Source: Gammaproteobacteria bacterium (GTDB lineage: Bacteria; Pseudomonadota; Gammaproteobacteria; JACCYU01). Taken from it: a stretch of 33,495 bases of DNA. Each line of letters opens with the position of its first letter. The first letter of the stretch is position 1. Both the position numbers and the translations under genes were made by a program. The notes beneath the pieces were generated by a model. The model was not told the DNA's origin. It ran no database searches and worked only from the letters and a program-made list of their open reading frames with translations. Below, one piece after another: positions 16,471-27,677 of the stretch. The DNA is taken from contig JACCZW010000089.1 in assembly GCA_013695765.1 (NCBI GenBank), forward strand, positions 1 to 33,495. Direction: 5' to 3'.

Positions 16471-17760
16471 ATGCATTATTCCTTTACGCCTGGTCGCGGT
16501 GCGTCTGCGTTATGGCGCGGCTTCTTTATCGCTTTCTCGTTGAGCGCGGCGGTCGGCGCCTCGGCCGATGCGCAAGATGGCGCTGGCGGTGCCTTGACAT
16601 TGACGGAAGCCATCGTGCGCACCTTGGCAAGAAATCCCGAACTGCAGGCCGGCGGTTATACTTTGCTTAGCGCGGATGCATTCATCGATCAGGCGGGATT
16701 GGCGCCGCCACTGGTCGCAGGCGGCGAAGTCGAGAACTTCGCCGGCACCGGTGCACTCAGCGGCGTGCAGAGTACAGAAACGACCTTGCGCCTGAGCCGC
16801 GTCATCGAACTAGGCGGCAAACTGGATGCGCGCGTGCTGGCGGCGGACGAAGCTCGCGCGCTGGCGGCGGTGGAACAGCAGGCGCTGAGGTTGGACGTGC
16901 TGGCCGAGGTCGCGCGCCGATTCGTGCTCGTGGTAGCGGATCAGGAACAATTAGCGCTTGCCCGGCGCGCCACCGAGCTTGCGGAGCGCACGTTGGATCT
17001 TACAGGCGAGCGCGTGGCGGTGGGCCGGGCGCCGGTTACGGAACAGAATCGCGCTCAGATCGCGCTGGCCCGCGCGCGCATAAACGAGGAACACGCCGAG
17101 CACCAGCTCAAAAGCTCACGCTTATCGCTTTCCATTCTGTGGGGTGCGACCAGGCCCGCTTACGCACTAGCGTCGGGAGCGCTTTACACCCTTTCATCGA
17201 TGCCGAAGTTTCCGAAACTCATCGCCAATCTGGAAAAGAATCCGGACTTAGCAAGTTTCGTCACGATAGGGCGCCTTAATGAAGCGCGCCTGCGCCTGGC
17301 CGAAACGCAACGTACGCCGGACGTGCAGTTCAGCGGTGGCGTGCGGCGACTGGAGCAATTTGATGACCAGGCATTTGTATTCTCCTTATCCGTTCCGCTC
17401 GGCATGAATCAGCAGGCCGCCCCCGAAATAGCCGCGGCCTCCGCCGATTACGCGCGCGTCGAATTTGATGCCCAGGCCAAGCGGTTGGAACTGCGGGCGC
17501 TGCTCTTCGGCATCTACCAGGAACTGCTGCACGCCCGCACGCAGGCTGAAACGTTCCGCGAAGAGGTGCTGCCACAGGCTGAGGAAAATCTGCGACAAAC
17601 CGAAGAAGGTTTCCGCGTGGGTCGCTATTCATTTCTGGAACTGACAGTCGCGCAGGCCGAGTTGCTTGACATCGAGCGCGAAGCGATCCAGGCAGCGCAG
17701 GATTATCACAACTATATCATTGAAATCGAACGCCTGACCGGCGGCGCCGTGACGGAGTAA
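16471..17760 (+). CDS. czcC: Outer-membrane efflux channel of CzcC/TolC type
   Basis: 429-residue outer-membrane factor with an N-terminal signal (FFIAFSLSAAVGASADAQ). Two OEP repeats follow: the first opens with LTLTEAIVRTLARNPEL, and each has long coiled-coil-forming helices rich in Ala, Glu, Gln and Arg (AEVARRFVLVVADQEQLALA; RALLFGIYQELLHARTQAET split across its hairpin). SLSVPLGM marks a beta-strand of the barrel. The family forms the trimeric exit duct for CzcB-CzcA. The ATG follows a G-run (16462-16466) at short spacing, and the stop is 13 nt before the czcB-like start. Confidence 0.9.
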   Translation: MHYSFTPGRGASALWRGFFIAFSLSAAVGASADAQDGAGGALTLTEAIVRTLARNPELQAGGYTLLSADAFIDQAGLAPPLVAGGEVENFAGTGALSGVQSTETTLRLSRVIELGGKLDARVLAADEARALAAVEQQALRLDVLAEVARRFVLVVADQEQLALARRATELAERTLDLTGERVAVGRAPVTEQNRAQIALARARINEEHAEHQLKSSRLSLSILWGATRPAYALASGALYTLSSMPKFPKLIANLEKNPDLASFVTIGRLNEARLRLAETQRTPDVQFSGGVRRLEQFDDQAFVFSLSVPLGMNQQAAPEIAAASADYARVEFDAQAKRLELRALLFGIYQELLHARTQAETFREEVLPQAEENLRQTEEGFRVGRYSFLELTVAQAELLDIEREAIQAAQDYHNYIIEIERLTGGAVTE

Positions 17761-17773
17761 GGGGAGAACTACT

Positions 17774-19018
17774 ATGCAAATAACCATCGGTTTATTTTTC
17801 TCGATTGCGGTTCTGATGGCCGGCTGCGAATCACCAACCAGCACCGACGAAATGGACGAGGGAGCGGCCCATGCCGCCGAGGCGAAAGCGGAGACTGAAG
17901 GGCCACACGGCGGAAAACTGCTGCGCGATGGCGACTTCGCACTTGAAGTTACGATCTTCGAGACGGGCGTACCGCCAGAGTATCGCATTTATCCCTACTT
18001 GAAAGGCCGTTCACTGCCGCCGGAAGAAGTCTCGCTCACGATTGAGCTTGCTCGCCTCGGTGGTGACGTGGACCGCTTCGCGTTTTCGCCGCAAGGAAAC
18101 TATCTGGTCGGCAACGGCCGGGTGCGCGAGCCGCATTCGTTCGATGTGAGCGTGCGCGCGGAGCACTTCGGCCAGAATTTTTTTTGGGCATACGAATCTT
18201 ACGAGGGCCGCACCACCATCGCGCCCACGGCGGCGGCGGCGGCCGAGATTGGCGTTGAACACGCGGGCCCCGCGACGATCCGCCAGACGCTCGCGCTGAC
18301 CGGCTCTGTGGGCATGATGCCGGAACGGCTGGCGCATGTGCGTGCGCGCTATCCGGGTGTGATCAATACCGTCGAAACACGGCTGAACGAGATGGTCAAG
18401 GCCGGCAACACGCTCGCCACGGTGCAGAGCAACGAGAGCTTGCAGACCTACTCGATAACGGCACCGGTAAATGGCGTCGTGCTGGAGATGGAAGCGACTG
18501 CCGGCGAGGCAACCGCAAATGAACCGCTGTTCGTGGTGGCCGACCTCTCGCAAGTGTGGGCGGAGCTGGATGTATTCGCGCGTGACAGGGCGCGCGTTAA
18601 ACCTGGCCAGCCAGTACGTATCGAGAGCCTGGATGGTGACCGGGTCGCGGAAGGCCACATCCAGATGCTGTCGCCGAACGCATCGGTGATAAGCCAAAGC
18701 GTGCGGGCGCGCGTAGTGCTGGATAACAAGAATGGAGACTGGCCGCCCGGCCAGTTCGTGCGTGGTTTGGTCACGGTCGCTGAGACCACAGTGCCGCTAG
18801 CTGTCGAGCGCGCGGCCGTGCAGCAGTTCCGGGATTTCCAGGTGGTATTCGCGCGCGTGGGTGATACCTATGAGGTGCGCATGCTGGAGCTGGGAAGACA
18901 GGGCGGCGAACACGTAGAGGTGCTGGAAGGTATCGAGCCCGGCGACGTTTATGTCACCGAGAACAGTTATCTCATCAAGGCCGACGTCGAGAAATCCGGC
19001 GCCTCGCACGATCATTAA
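17774..19018 (+). CDS. czcB: Membrane-fusion lipoprotein of heavy-metal RND efflux (CzcB)
   Basis: 414 residues. A lipoprotein signal ends in LMAGC, with Cys18 the lipidated residue. An N-terminal extra domain (about 40-140, starting at GPHGGKLLRDGDFALEVTIF) is present in a subset of heavy-metal adaptor proteins. The usual adaptor then follows: a lipoyl/barrel-sandwich half (VRARYPGVINTVETRLNEMV), its return (ITAPVNGVVLEMEATAGEA) and a beta-barrel domain (WAELDVFARDRARVKPGQ). The C-terminus ends SHDH. It couples the inner-membrane pump to the outer channel. There is hardly any alpha-hairpin between the lipoyl halves, as in several HME adaptors. Spacing to czcA is 12 nt. Confidence 0.93.
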   Translation: MQITIGLFFSIAVLMAGCESPTSTDEMDEGAAHAAEAKAETEGPHGGKLLRDGDFALEVTIFETGVPPEYRIYPYLKGRSLPPEEVSLTIELARLGGDVDRFAFSPQGNYLVGNGRVREPHSFDVSVRAEHFGQNFFWAYESYEGRTTIAPTAAAAAEIGVEHAGPATIRQTLALTGSVGMMPERLAHVRARYPGVINTVETRLNEMVKAGNTLATVQSNESLQTYSITAPVNGVVLEMEATAGEATANEPLFVVADLSQVWAELDVFARDRARVKPGQPVRIESLDGDRVAEGHIQMLSPNASVISQSVRARVVLDNKNGDWPPGQFVRGLVTVAETTVPLAVERAAVQQFRDFQVVFARVGDTYEVRMLELGRQGGEHVEVLEGIEPGDVYVTENSYLIKADVEKSGASHDH

Positions 19019-22216
<3,198 letters not shown>

Positions 22217-22277
22217 GCACAGGAGCATTGTTATTGCAAAAAATATCTCGCCTCTGAGCGACTCCACATACCGGCGG

Positions 22278-23615
22278 TTGTTCAGTGCGCAGGTGCTTTC
22301 GCTGACCGGCACGGGGCTGTCATCGGTCGCGCTGGCCCTGCTGGCCTATGAGCTTGCCGGCGCCAGCGCGGGCGCGGTACTGGGGACTGCACTGGCGATC
22401 AAGATGGTTGCTTATGTCGGCATCGCGCCCGTAATCGGCGGCATCGCGCACCGCCTGCCGCGCAAGACGCTGCTCATTTCAATGGATGCCCTGCGGGCGA
22501 GTGTGGTTCTGCTGTTTCCCTTCGTCGACGCCGTGTGGCAGGTTTACGTACTGATCTTTCTGCTGAACGCGGGCTCCGCCGCGTTCACGCCGACTTTTCA
22601 GGCGGTGATTCCTGACATATTGCCGGATGAAGCCCGTTACACCCGCGCGCTGTCGCTCTCCCGTCTCGCCTACGATCTTGAAAATCTGCTGAGTCCCCTG
22701 CTCGCCGCGCTGTTACTCACCTTTATAACGTTTGATGCGCTGTTTGCGTTGAACGCGTTGAGTTTCATCGCATCAGGCGTCCTCGTGATGCTGACGGTAC
22801 TGCCACGATCGGCGACGAGCGATCGGCCGGCGGGTTTCTGGTTTAACCTGAGTTTCGGCATAAGCGCCTACCTGGCCACGCCACGGCTCCGGGGACTGCT
22901 GGCCTGCAATCTGGCGGCAGCCGCCGCCGGCGCCATGGTGATTGTCAATACTGTGGTGTATGTCCGTAGTCAGCTTGGCGGAGACGGAACGGATGTCGCA
23001 CAAGCTATGGCGGCGTTCGGCGCGGGTTCAATGCTGGCGGCGCTAATGTTGCCCCGCCTGCTCGATCGAATCGCGGACCGTCCGGCGATGCTGGGTGGCG
23101 GGCTGTTGGTTGGCGTGGTGCTGGCGCTGAGTGGCACGGTGATGCCCGGCTTTGCCGGTCTGCTCGCTATCTGGTTCGCCGCTGGAATAGGTTACTCCTT
23201 GCTGCAAACGCCGGCTGGTCGGCTGCTGCGACGCTCGAGCCGGGAAGGTGATCGCGCAGCATACTTTGCGGCTCAATTCGCTTTATCCCACGCCTGCTGG
23301 CTGTTGACCTATCCGCTCGCGGGCTGGCTAGGCGCCGTGTTTGATCTGCGCATGGCATTCGTGCTCCTGGCGGCCCTAGTCGGACTCGCGGTTATTGCGG
23401 CAATGAGGTTATGGCGAGCCCCGGATGCTTTCGAAGTGGAGCATCTGCACGAAGACGTAGAACATGATCATCCGCACACGCATGACGAGCACCATCAACA
23501 CGTACATGAACGTTCCGAAGGGTCGGAGCCGCATCGTCATCCGCACCGGCATGCGGCGCTACACCATCGGCACGAATACGTGATCGACCTGCATCACCAG
23601 CGCAGGCCGGGCTAG
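22278..23615 (+). CDS. MFS-type transporter with His-rich C-terminal tail
   Basis: About 445 residues, 12 hydrophobic segments, major facilitator family (GGIAHRLPRKTLLISMDALR loop; NAGSAAFTPTFQAVIPDILP; SLSRLAYDLENLLSP). The tail after the last helix (from about residue 385) carries about 19 His in 60 residues. The start given is the first conventional codon, a TTG. The frame is open upstream and reads SPLSDSTYRRLFSAQ through this position, which resembles the normal start of this family. AGGAG at 22221-22225 sits 7 nt before an in-frame ATT (22233), so translation may begin there on a non-standard codon. It follows czcA by 16 to 61 nt and precedes two CDF genes, so metal export is a reasonable inference but not established. 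Confidence 0.85.
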   Translation: MFSAQVLSLTGTGLSSVALALLAYELAGASAGAVLGTALAIKMVAYVGIAPVIGGIAHRLPRKTLLISMDALRASVVLLFPFVDAVWQVYVLIFLLNAGSAAFTPTFQAVIPDILPDEARYTRALSLSRLAYDLENLLSPLLAALLLTFITFDALFALNALSFIASGVLVMLTVLPRSATSDRPAGFWFNLSFGISAYLATPRLRGLLACNLAAAAAGAMVIVNTVVYVRSQLGGDGTDVAQAMAAFGAGSMLAALMLPRLLDRIADRPAMLGGGLLVGVVLALSGTVMPGFAGLLAIWFAAGIGYSLLQTPAGRLLRRSSREGDRAAYFAAQFALSHACWLLTYPLAGWLGAVFDLRMAFVLLAALVGLAVIAAMRLWRAPDAFEVEHLHEDVEHDHPHTHDEHHQHVHERSEGSEPHRHPHRHAALHHRHEYVIDLHHQRRPG

Positions 23616-23651
23616 CGCGCCGTCGCGGATGACTTGAAAGGCAAACCGTCA

Positions 23652-24398
23652 ATGACCCACGCGCACGAACATGCAAACGAGCAGACTGGCAGTCAGCGTC
23701 GCCTGCTCGCCACGCTGGTATTGACGATCGTATTCGCGATCGTCGAGGCTATCGCCGGCTGGCTTGCGGGCTCGCTCGCGTTACTGGGTGACGCAGGACA
23801 TATGCTCACAGATTCAGCGGCGCTTGGCATCGGCGCCGCGGCTGCGTGGCTGAGTCAGAAGCCGCCTTCCGCCCGGCACACTTACGGCTTCAAGAGAGCC
23901 GAGATCATCGGCGCGCTCATCAACGTGCTGTTTATGGTCGCGATCGTGGCCGCCATCTGCGTAGCGGCTATCGATCGCCTCATGCAGCCGCAGCCGGTGG
24001 CGGGCGTCACGGTCATGATCGTGGGCTTCATCGGGCTGCTGATTAACCTGCTCGCAGTCTGGGTACTGCGCGGCGGCGGTGAAAACCTCAACGTGCGCGG
24101 CGCGCTGCTGCACGTGCTGGGCGACCTGCTTGGCTCGGTCGCCGCGCTGACGGCAGGCGCGGTGATCTGGATTACGGGCTGGACGCCAATCGATCCCTTT
24201 CTGTCGATGTTCATCGGCCTGCTGATCCTCGTCTCCAGCGTAAGCCTGCTGAGAGAAGTGCTGCACATACTGATGGAGGGGGTACCGCCGCACGTCGATC
24301 TGGACGAAGTCGCCCGTGCGATGGTGTCCGTAAACGGCGTTATATCCGTACATGATCTGCACGTCTGGTCAATAGGTTGTCGGCGCACGTGTTTATAA
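23652..24398 (+). CDS. CDF-family zinc/cadmium exporter, C-terminal domain lost by frameshift
   Basis: 248 residues from the ATG at 23652 (a TTG at 23634 is possible). The six-helix CDF core is intact. A His-containing N-terminus (THAHEHANEQ) precedes the TM2 site DAGHMLTDSAAL, giving the His/Asp pair, and TM5 HVLGDLLGSVAALTAG has His and Asp, the H-D/H-D set of Zn-type CzcD/ZitB transporters. The cytoplasmic domain starts normally (VISVHDLHVWSI) but then reads GCRRTCL and stops. The missing domain continues in another frame from 24377. Comparison with the family pattern suggests loss of about 16 nt (six codons minus two bases) near 24375. The membrane part might still transport, since some CDFs lack this domain. 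Confidence 0.85.
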   Translation: MTHAHEHANEQTGSQRRLLATLVLTIVFAIVEAIAGWLAGSLALLGDAGHMLTDSAALGIGAAAAWLSQKPPSARHTYGFKRAEIIGALINVLFMVAIVAAICVAAIDRLMQPQPVAGVTVMIVGFIGLLINLLAVWVLRGGGENLNVRGALLHVLGDLLGSVAALTAGAVIWITGWTPIDPFLSMFIGLLILVSSVSLLREVLHILMEGVPPHVDLDEVARAMVSVNGVISVHDLHVWSIGCRRTCL

Positions 24399-24568
24399 CG
24401 GACATGCGCTGCTGGCCGCCAGCGCTGGCCCTGCTCAAGAGTCTGTTGGCAAGCCGGTTCAAGCTGACACATACGACCTTGCAACCCGAATCGACGGCGC
24501 AAGACACATGCGGCGAATCCTCCTGCGGACCAGAGTTCCGAGAGTCCGAGAACGATCGCGCTGGATAG
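24377..24568 (+). pseudogene. Out-of-frame remnant of the CDF C-terminal domain
   Basis: Read in its own frame this encodes LSAHVFITD, then WPPALALLKSLLASRF and LTHTTLQPES, the end of the CDF cytoplasmic domain (compare the usual LSAHV..., HHVTLQPE pattern of CzcD-like proteins). It joins the preceding gene if about one and a half turns of missing DNA are restored. It ends with a short Cys-containing tail (DTCGESSCG). It has no ribosome site of its own and is not expected to be translated separately. Confidence 0.75.
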
Positions 24569-24596
24569 ACTCTCGATCGAACGAGCGAAAAACATT

Positions 24597-25205
24597 ATGT
24601 CCGCATGTACTCACGACATCGGATCAGACCAGAAGCCGTCAGGTCGCGAACGCGCGACCACACTCAAAGTGGTTCTGGCGATTAACGGAGTGATGTTTCT
24701 GGCCCTTGTCGCGACGGGTTTGTGGGTCGATTCGTCGGCGCTGCTGGCGGATTCCGCCGATAATCTGGGCGATGCATTGGTTTACGCCATCAGCCTTTTC
24801 GTCGCGTATCGGAGCCTGCGCTGGCGAGCGGGCGCAGCATTTGTCAAAGGGCTCCTGCAACTCGCGTTCGGCCTTGGGATCATGATCGGCATCGTCGTAA
24901 AGCTGCTGGGACATCCCGAACCGGTGGGGCTCGCGATCATGGCCGTGGCCGCCGTCGCGTTGATCGCAAACCTGACCTGTCTGATGCTCTTGCAACGTCA
25001 TCGCGGCGAAGACGTTAACATGCGCTCGGTATGGCTGTGCTCGCGCAACGACGTGATCGGCAACCTTGCCGTCATCGTCTCCGGCGCAGCGGTATGGCTG
25101 ACTGGCAATTTCTGGCCCGATCTGATCGTTGCCGCGTTGCTGGCTACTGTGTTTCTGCACACGTCTTACGAGGTACTGCGCGAGTCAATGCATGCCTGGA
25201 GCTGA
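24597..25205 (+). CDS. Short CDF-type cation transporter without C-terminal domain
   Basis: 202 residues with five or six hydrophobic segments (LKVVLAINGVMFLALVATGL; FVKGLLQLAFGLGIMIGIVV; AVAAVALIANLTCLMLLQ). TM2 carries an acidic cluster, LLADSADNLGDALVYAIS, and TM5 carries SRNDVIGNLAVIVSG, in which Asn/Asp replace the His/Asp of Zn-type proteins. The protein ends right after the last helix (EVLRESMHAWS), so there is no cytoplasmic dimer domain; this is a recognised short CDF subgroup. It follows the broken CDF gene on the same strand by about 200 nt, which hold that gene's remnant. Confidence 0.85.
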   Translation: MSACTHDIGSDQKPSGRERATTLKVVLAINGVMFLALVATGLWVDSSALLADSADNLGDALVYAISLFVAYRSLRWRAGAAFVKGLLQLAFGLGIMIGIVVKLLGHPEPVGLAIMAVAAVALIANLTCLMLLQRHRGEDVNMRSVWLCSRNDVIGNLAVIVSGAAVWLTGNFWPDLIVAALLATVFLHTSYEVLRESMHAWS

Positions 25206-25229
25206 AGCGCCGCCTGACACCCATCAGCG

Positions 25230-25337
25230 GCGCGCTGGATAATATGAGGCGCGGCGATATAATCGCGCATGGGGCAGCTTCATGCTGCCGTTCTTGCTTT
25301 TCCGAACGGAACCTAACGTCAATAACCGACGGCTTCC
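25230..25337 (+). promoter_or_regulatory. Candidate argD promoter and 5' hairpin
   Basis: A perfect -10 TATAAT (25258-25263) with a weak -35 CTGGAT (25235-25240) at 17-nt spacing would start transcription near 25270. The transcript would then open almost directly with a hairpin, GGCAGC-TTCAT-GCTGCC (25273-25289), followed by a T-rich stretch. The hairpin could protect the 5' end, act as an attenuator, or terminate the preceding CDF transcript. No ArgR-box palindrome is seen. Confidence 0.4.
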
Positions 25338-26519
25338 ATGCACGAACCGCTCATGACAACCTACGCCAGACAGCCGGTCTGCTTCGTGCGCGGCAAAGGC
25401 GTGTGGTTGTGGGACGTACAAGGCAAACGCTATCTGGACGCGCTCGCCGGCATCGCCGTGTGCGGGCTGGGGCATGCGCACCCGGCGGTCACGCAGGCCA
25501 TTTGCGAGCAGGCGGGCACGCTCGTACATACGTCGAATCTGTTCACCATCGACGTGCAGGTGCAGCTTGGCGAACGGCTGTGCGATGTCGCCGGTATGGA
25601 CACCGCGTTTTTCTGCAACTCGGGCGCGGAGGCGAACGAGGCGGCCATCAAGCTCGCGCGTTTGTACGGGCACAACCGGGGCATCGAACGGCCCGCCATA
25701 ATTGTTATGGACGGCAGCTTTCACGGCCGCACCCTGGCGACCCTCACCGCCACCGGCAATGCTAGCCTGCAACAAGGCTTCGAGCCGCTGGTGCCCGGCT
25801 TCATCCGCGTGCCGTACAACGACCTGGCCGCGCTCGAAGCAATCGCCGTGGGCCATGACGACATGGTGGCGGTGCTGGTCGAACCCATACAGGGCGAAGG
25901 TGGTATCCGCGTGCCGGACGCAGGTTATCTCTCCACGCTGCGCCGCATCTGCGACTCTCGCGGCTGGCTATTGATGCTGGACGAGATTCAGACCGGCATG
26001 GGCCGCACCGGCCGCTGGTTCTGCCACGAGCACGAACAGGCGCGACCGGACGTGCTGACTGTCGCGAAAGCACTTGGGAACGGCGTGCCCATTGGCGCCT
26101 GTCTGGCGCGCGGTGCCGCGGCGGCGACGTTCACACCGGGTACTCATGGGACAACATTCGGAGGCAACCCGCTGGCCTGCCGCGCCGCCTTGGCGGTGAT
26201 CGAGACCATCGAACGAGAGGGGCTAGTTGAGCGGGCCGCGGCGATGGGCGATTACCTGGTCGCGAGCCTGAGGGAGCGAACGCACGGGCTGGAGAACGTA
26301 GTCGAGATTCGCGGCAAGGGGCTGATGATCGGCATCGAATTGAACCAGTCCTGTCGTGAGCTTGTATCGCGCGCGCTCGCCGAGGGGCTGGTGATCAACG
26401 TCACAGCCGGCAACGTGATCCGACTGCTGCCGCCGCTGATCATCGAGCGCGGCGAGATCGACTTCATCGCTAGCACCCTGGCGGGCCTGATACAAGATTT
26501 TCAAACGACAAACACATGA
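25338..26519 (+). CDS. argD: Acetylornithine aminotransferase
   Basis: 393-residue class III PLP aminotransferase converting N-acetylglutamate semialdehyde to N-acetylornithine in arginine synthesis. It shows FCNSGAEANEAAIKLAR (PLP-phosphate region), DGSFHGRTLATL, LVEPIQGEGGIRV, LMLDEIQTGMGRTG (the PLP-ring Asp) and LTVAKALGNGVPIGA, containing the Schiff-base Lys. GTTFGGNPLAC is also intact. Length is normal for ArgD. An in-frame Met at residue 6 could also be the start; neither has a good ribosome site. The neighbouring ornithine carbamoyltransferase supports ArgD over the related GabT or RocD. Its stop codon is part of the unusual ATGA chain described downstream. Confidence 0.93.
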   Translation: MHEPLMTTYARQPVCFVRGKGVWLWDVQGKRYLDALAGIAVCGLGHAHPAVTQAICEQAGTLVHTSNLFTIDVQVQLGERLCDVAGMDTAFFCNSGAEANEAAIKLARLYGHNRGIERPAIIVMDGSFHGRTLATLTATGNASLQQGFEPLVPGFIRVPYNDLAALEAIAVGHDDMVAVLVEPIQGEGGIRVPDAGYLSTLRRICDSRGWLLMLDEIQTGMGRTGRWFCHEHEQARPDVLTVAKALGNGVPIGACLARGAAAATFTPGTHGTTFGGNPLACRAALAVIETIEREGLVERAAAMGDYLVASLRERTHGLENVVEIRGKGLMIGIELNQSCRELVSRALAEGLVINVTAGNVIRLLPPLIIERGEIDFIASTLAGLIQDFQTTNT

Positions 26520-26555
26520 ACGGCCATACATGAACGCCCATACATGAACGAACCC
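26514..26555 (+). repeat. 14-nt tandem repeat forming an ATGA stop-start chain between argD and argF
   Basis: Three consecutive 14-nt units begin ACATGAACG (26514-26527, 26528-26541, 26542-26555); the first two differ by one base, and the third diverges after ACATGAACG. Each holds ATGA. The argD stop TGA (26517-26519) overlaps the first ATG. That ATG opens a five-codon ORF (MNGHT) whose TGA overlaps the second ATG. The second five-codon ORF (MNAHT) ends in a TGA overlapping the third ATG, which starts argF. The 14-nt period shifts frame each time, so all three overlaps are -1-type couplings. Confidence 0.9.
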
Positions 26556-27470
26556 AAAAGCGAAGCAGGCAAGGTAAGGCATTTCCTGAAGTTGCTGGAT
26601 TGCTCCGGCGAAGAGTTGCGTGCGATGGTCAGGCGCGCGACGGCGCTCAAGGAAATCCAGCGGCGCGGCGAAATCTTCGAGCCACTGAAGAACAAGACTT
26701 TGGGGATGGTGTTCGAGAAATCCTCGACCCGCACGCGCGTCTCGTTCGAAGTCGGCATGGCGCAGTTCGGCGGACACGCGCTGTTTCTGTCGCCGCGCGA
26801 TACACAGCTCGGCCGCGGCGAGCCGATCAAGGATTCCGCGCGCGTGCTGTCGCGCATGGTGGACGGCATTCTGATCCGCACCTATCAACACGAGAAAGTC
26901 GAGGAATTCGCGGCGTTTTCGCGCGTGCCGGTGATCAACGGGCTGACCGACCGATATCATCCCTGCCAATTGCTGGCCGATATGCAGACCTGGTTCGAGC
27001 ACCGCGGCGACATCTGCGGCCGCACGGTGGCCTGGATCGGCGACGGCAACAACATGTGCAACTCGTACATCAACGCCGCGCGCCAGTTCGACTTCACCCT
27101 GCGCATCGCGTGTCCGCGGGAATACGATCCGGACGCGGGCACCCTGGCCGCCGCGGGCGCGCGGGTCGAGATCATCCGCGACGCGCGCGCCGCCGCCGAG
27201 GGCGCGGATCTGGTAGTCACCGACGTGTGGGCCAGCATGGGCCAGGAGGAGGAACAGTCCAAACGCGCGCTCGCCTTCGCCGATTATCAGGTTACGGCCG
27301 AGGTCATGGCCGGCGCGCGCAAGGATGCCCTGTTCATGCATTGTCTGCCCGCGCACCGTGGCGAGGAAGTCGCGGAGGCCGTGCTGGAGGGTTCGCAAAG
27401 CGTGGTGTGGGACGAGGCCGAGAACCGGCTGCACGCGCAGAAAGCGCTGCTGGAGTTCTTGCTGGCGTGA
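26544..27470 (+). CDS. argF: Ornithine carbamoyltransferase
   Basis: 308-residue enzyme joining carbamoyl phosphate and ornithine to give citrulline. The carbamoyl-phosphate loop [12 protein letters not shown] is at about residue 56, followed by [14 protein letters not shown] (HPCQ), [13 protein letters not shown], the ornithine site DVWASMGQE and the closing motif [12 protein letters not shown]. Length is normal. The ATG is the third one of the 14-nt repeat; it lacks a clear Shine-Dalgarno sequence, so initiation may rely on ribosomes that terminate just upstream. It pairs with argD as consecutive-pathway genes, although argB/argC are not in the window. Confidence 0.95.
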   Translation: MNEPKSEAGKVRHFLKLLDCSGEELRAMVRRATALKEIQRRGEIFEPLKNKTLGMVFEKSSTRTRVSFEVGMAQFGGHALFLSPRDTQLGRGEPIKDSARVLSRMVDGILIRTYQHEKVEEFAAFSRVPVINGLTDRYHPCQLLADMQTWFEHRGDICGRTVAWIGDGNNMCNSYINAARQFDFTLRIACPREYDPDAGTLAAAGARVEIIRDARAAAEGADLVVTDVWASMGQEEEQSKRALAFADYQVTAEVMAGARKDALFMHCLPAHRGEEVAEAVLEGSQSVVWDEAENRLHAQKALLEFLLA

Positions 27471-27603
27471 TCGCACACCGGTCCGCTGACCTCGAGTGAA
27501 CATCGAGCACACGACTTGCGGAGACCAACCGCCTGTTAGCATCTCTACCAAACTACACCCACTGCCCTACGGATTAGCGCCTTACGGCCATACCAAGCTG
27601 GAT

Positions 27604-27634
27604 GCTTGCACTGGACAACCAGTGAACCGCAAGC
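27604..27634. other. Imperfect hairpin in the gap between convergent argF and regulator genes
   Basis: GCTTGC (27604-27609) pairs with GCAAGC (27629-27634), and ACTGG (27610-27614) pairs with CCAGT (27619-27623) around the loop ACAA. A 5-nt bulge, GAACC, separates the two helices on the right side. There is no adjacent T-run on either strand, so it is not an ordinary terminator. The remaining 200 nt of this convergent gap hold nothing else I recognise. Confidence 0.5.
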
Positions 27635-27677
27635 CAAGAGAAGGCAGCGATCAAGTCTTAAGTGTCTCAAACAAACG

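Noticed and set aside
18011-18697. A 228-codon minus-strand frame opposite czcB
   Set aside because: Antisense to a well-supported adaptor protein and compositionally biased to Arg and His.
26600-27499. A 299-codon plus-strand frame overlapping argF
   Set aside because: Alternative frame inside argF with Arg-dominated composition; argF itself has all catalytic motifs.
26223-27551. A 442-codon open frame on the minus strand opposite argD and argF
   Set aside because: Antisense to two highly conserved enzymes, spans their junction, and has no recognisable domain or ribosome site.
27534-27634. Integron attC-like site between argF and the regulator
   Set aside because: There is a hairpin, but the conserved core triplets and their spacing are not met, and no integrase or cassette is present.
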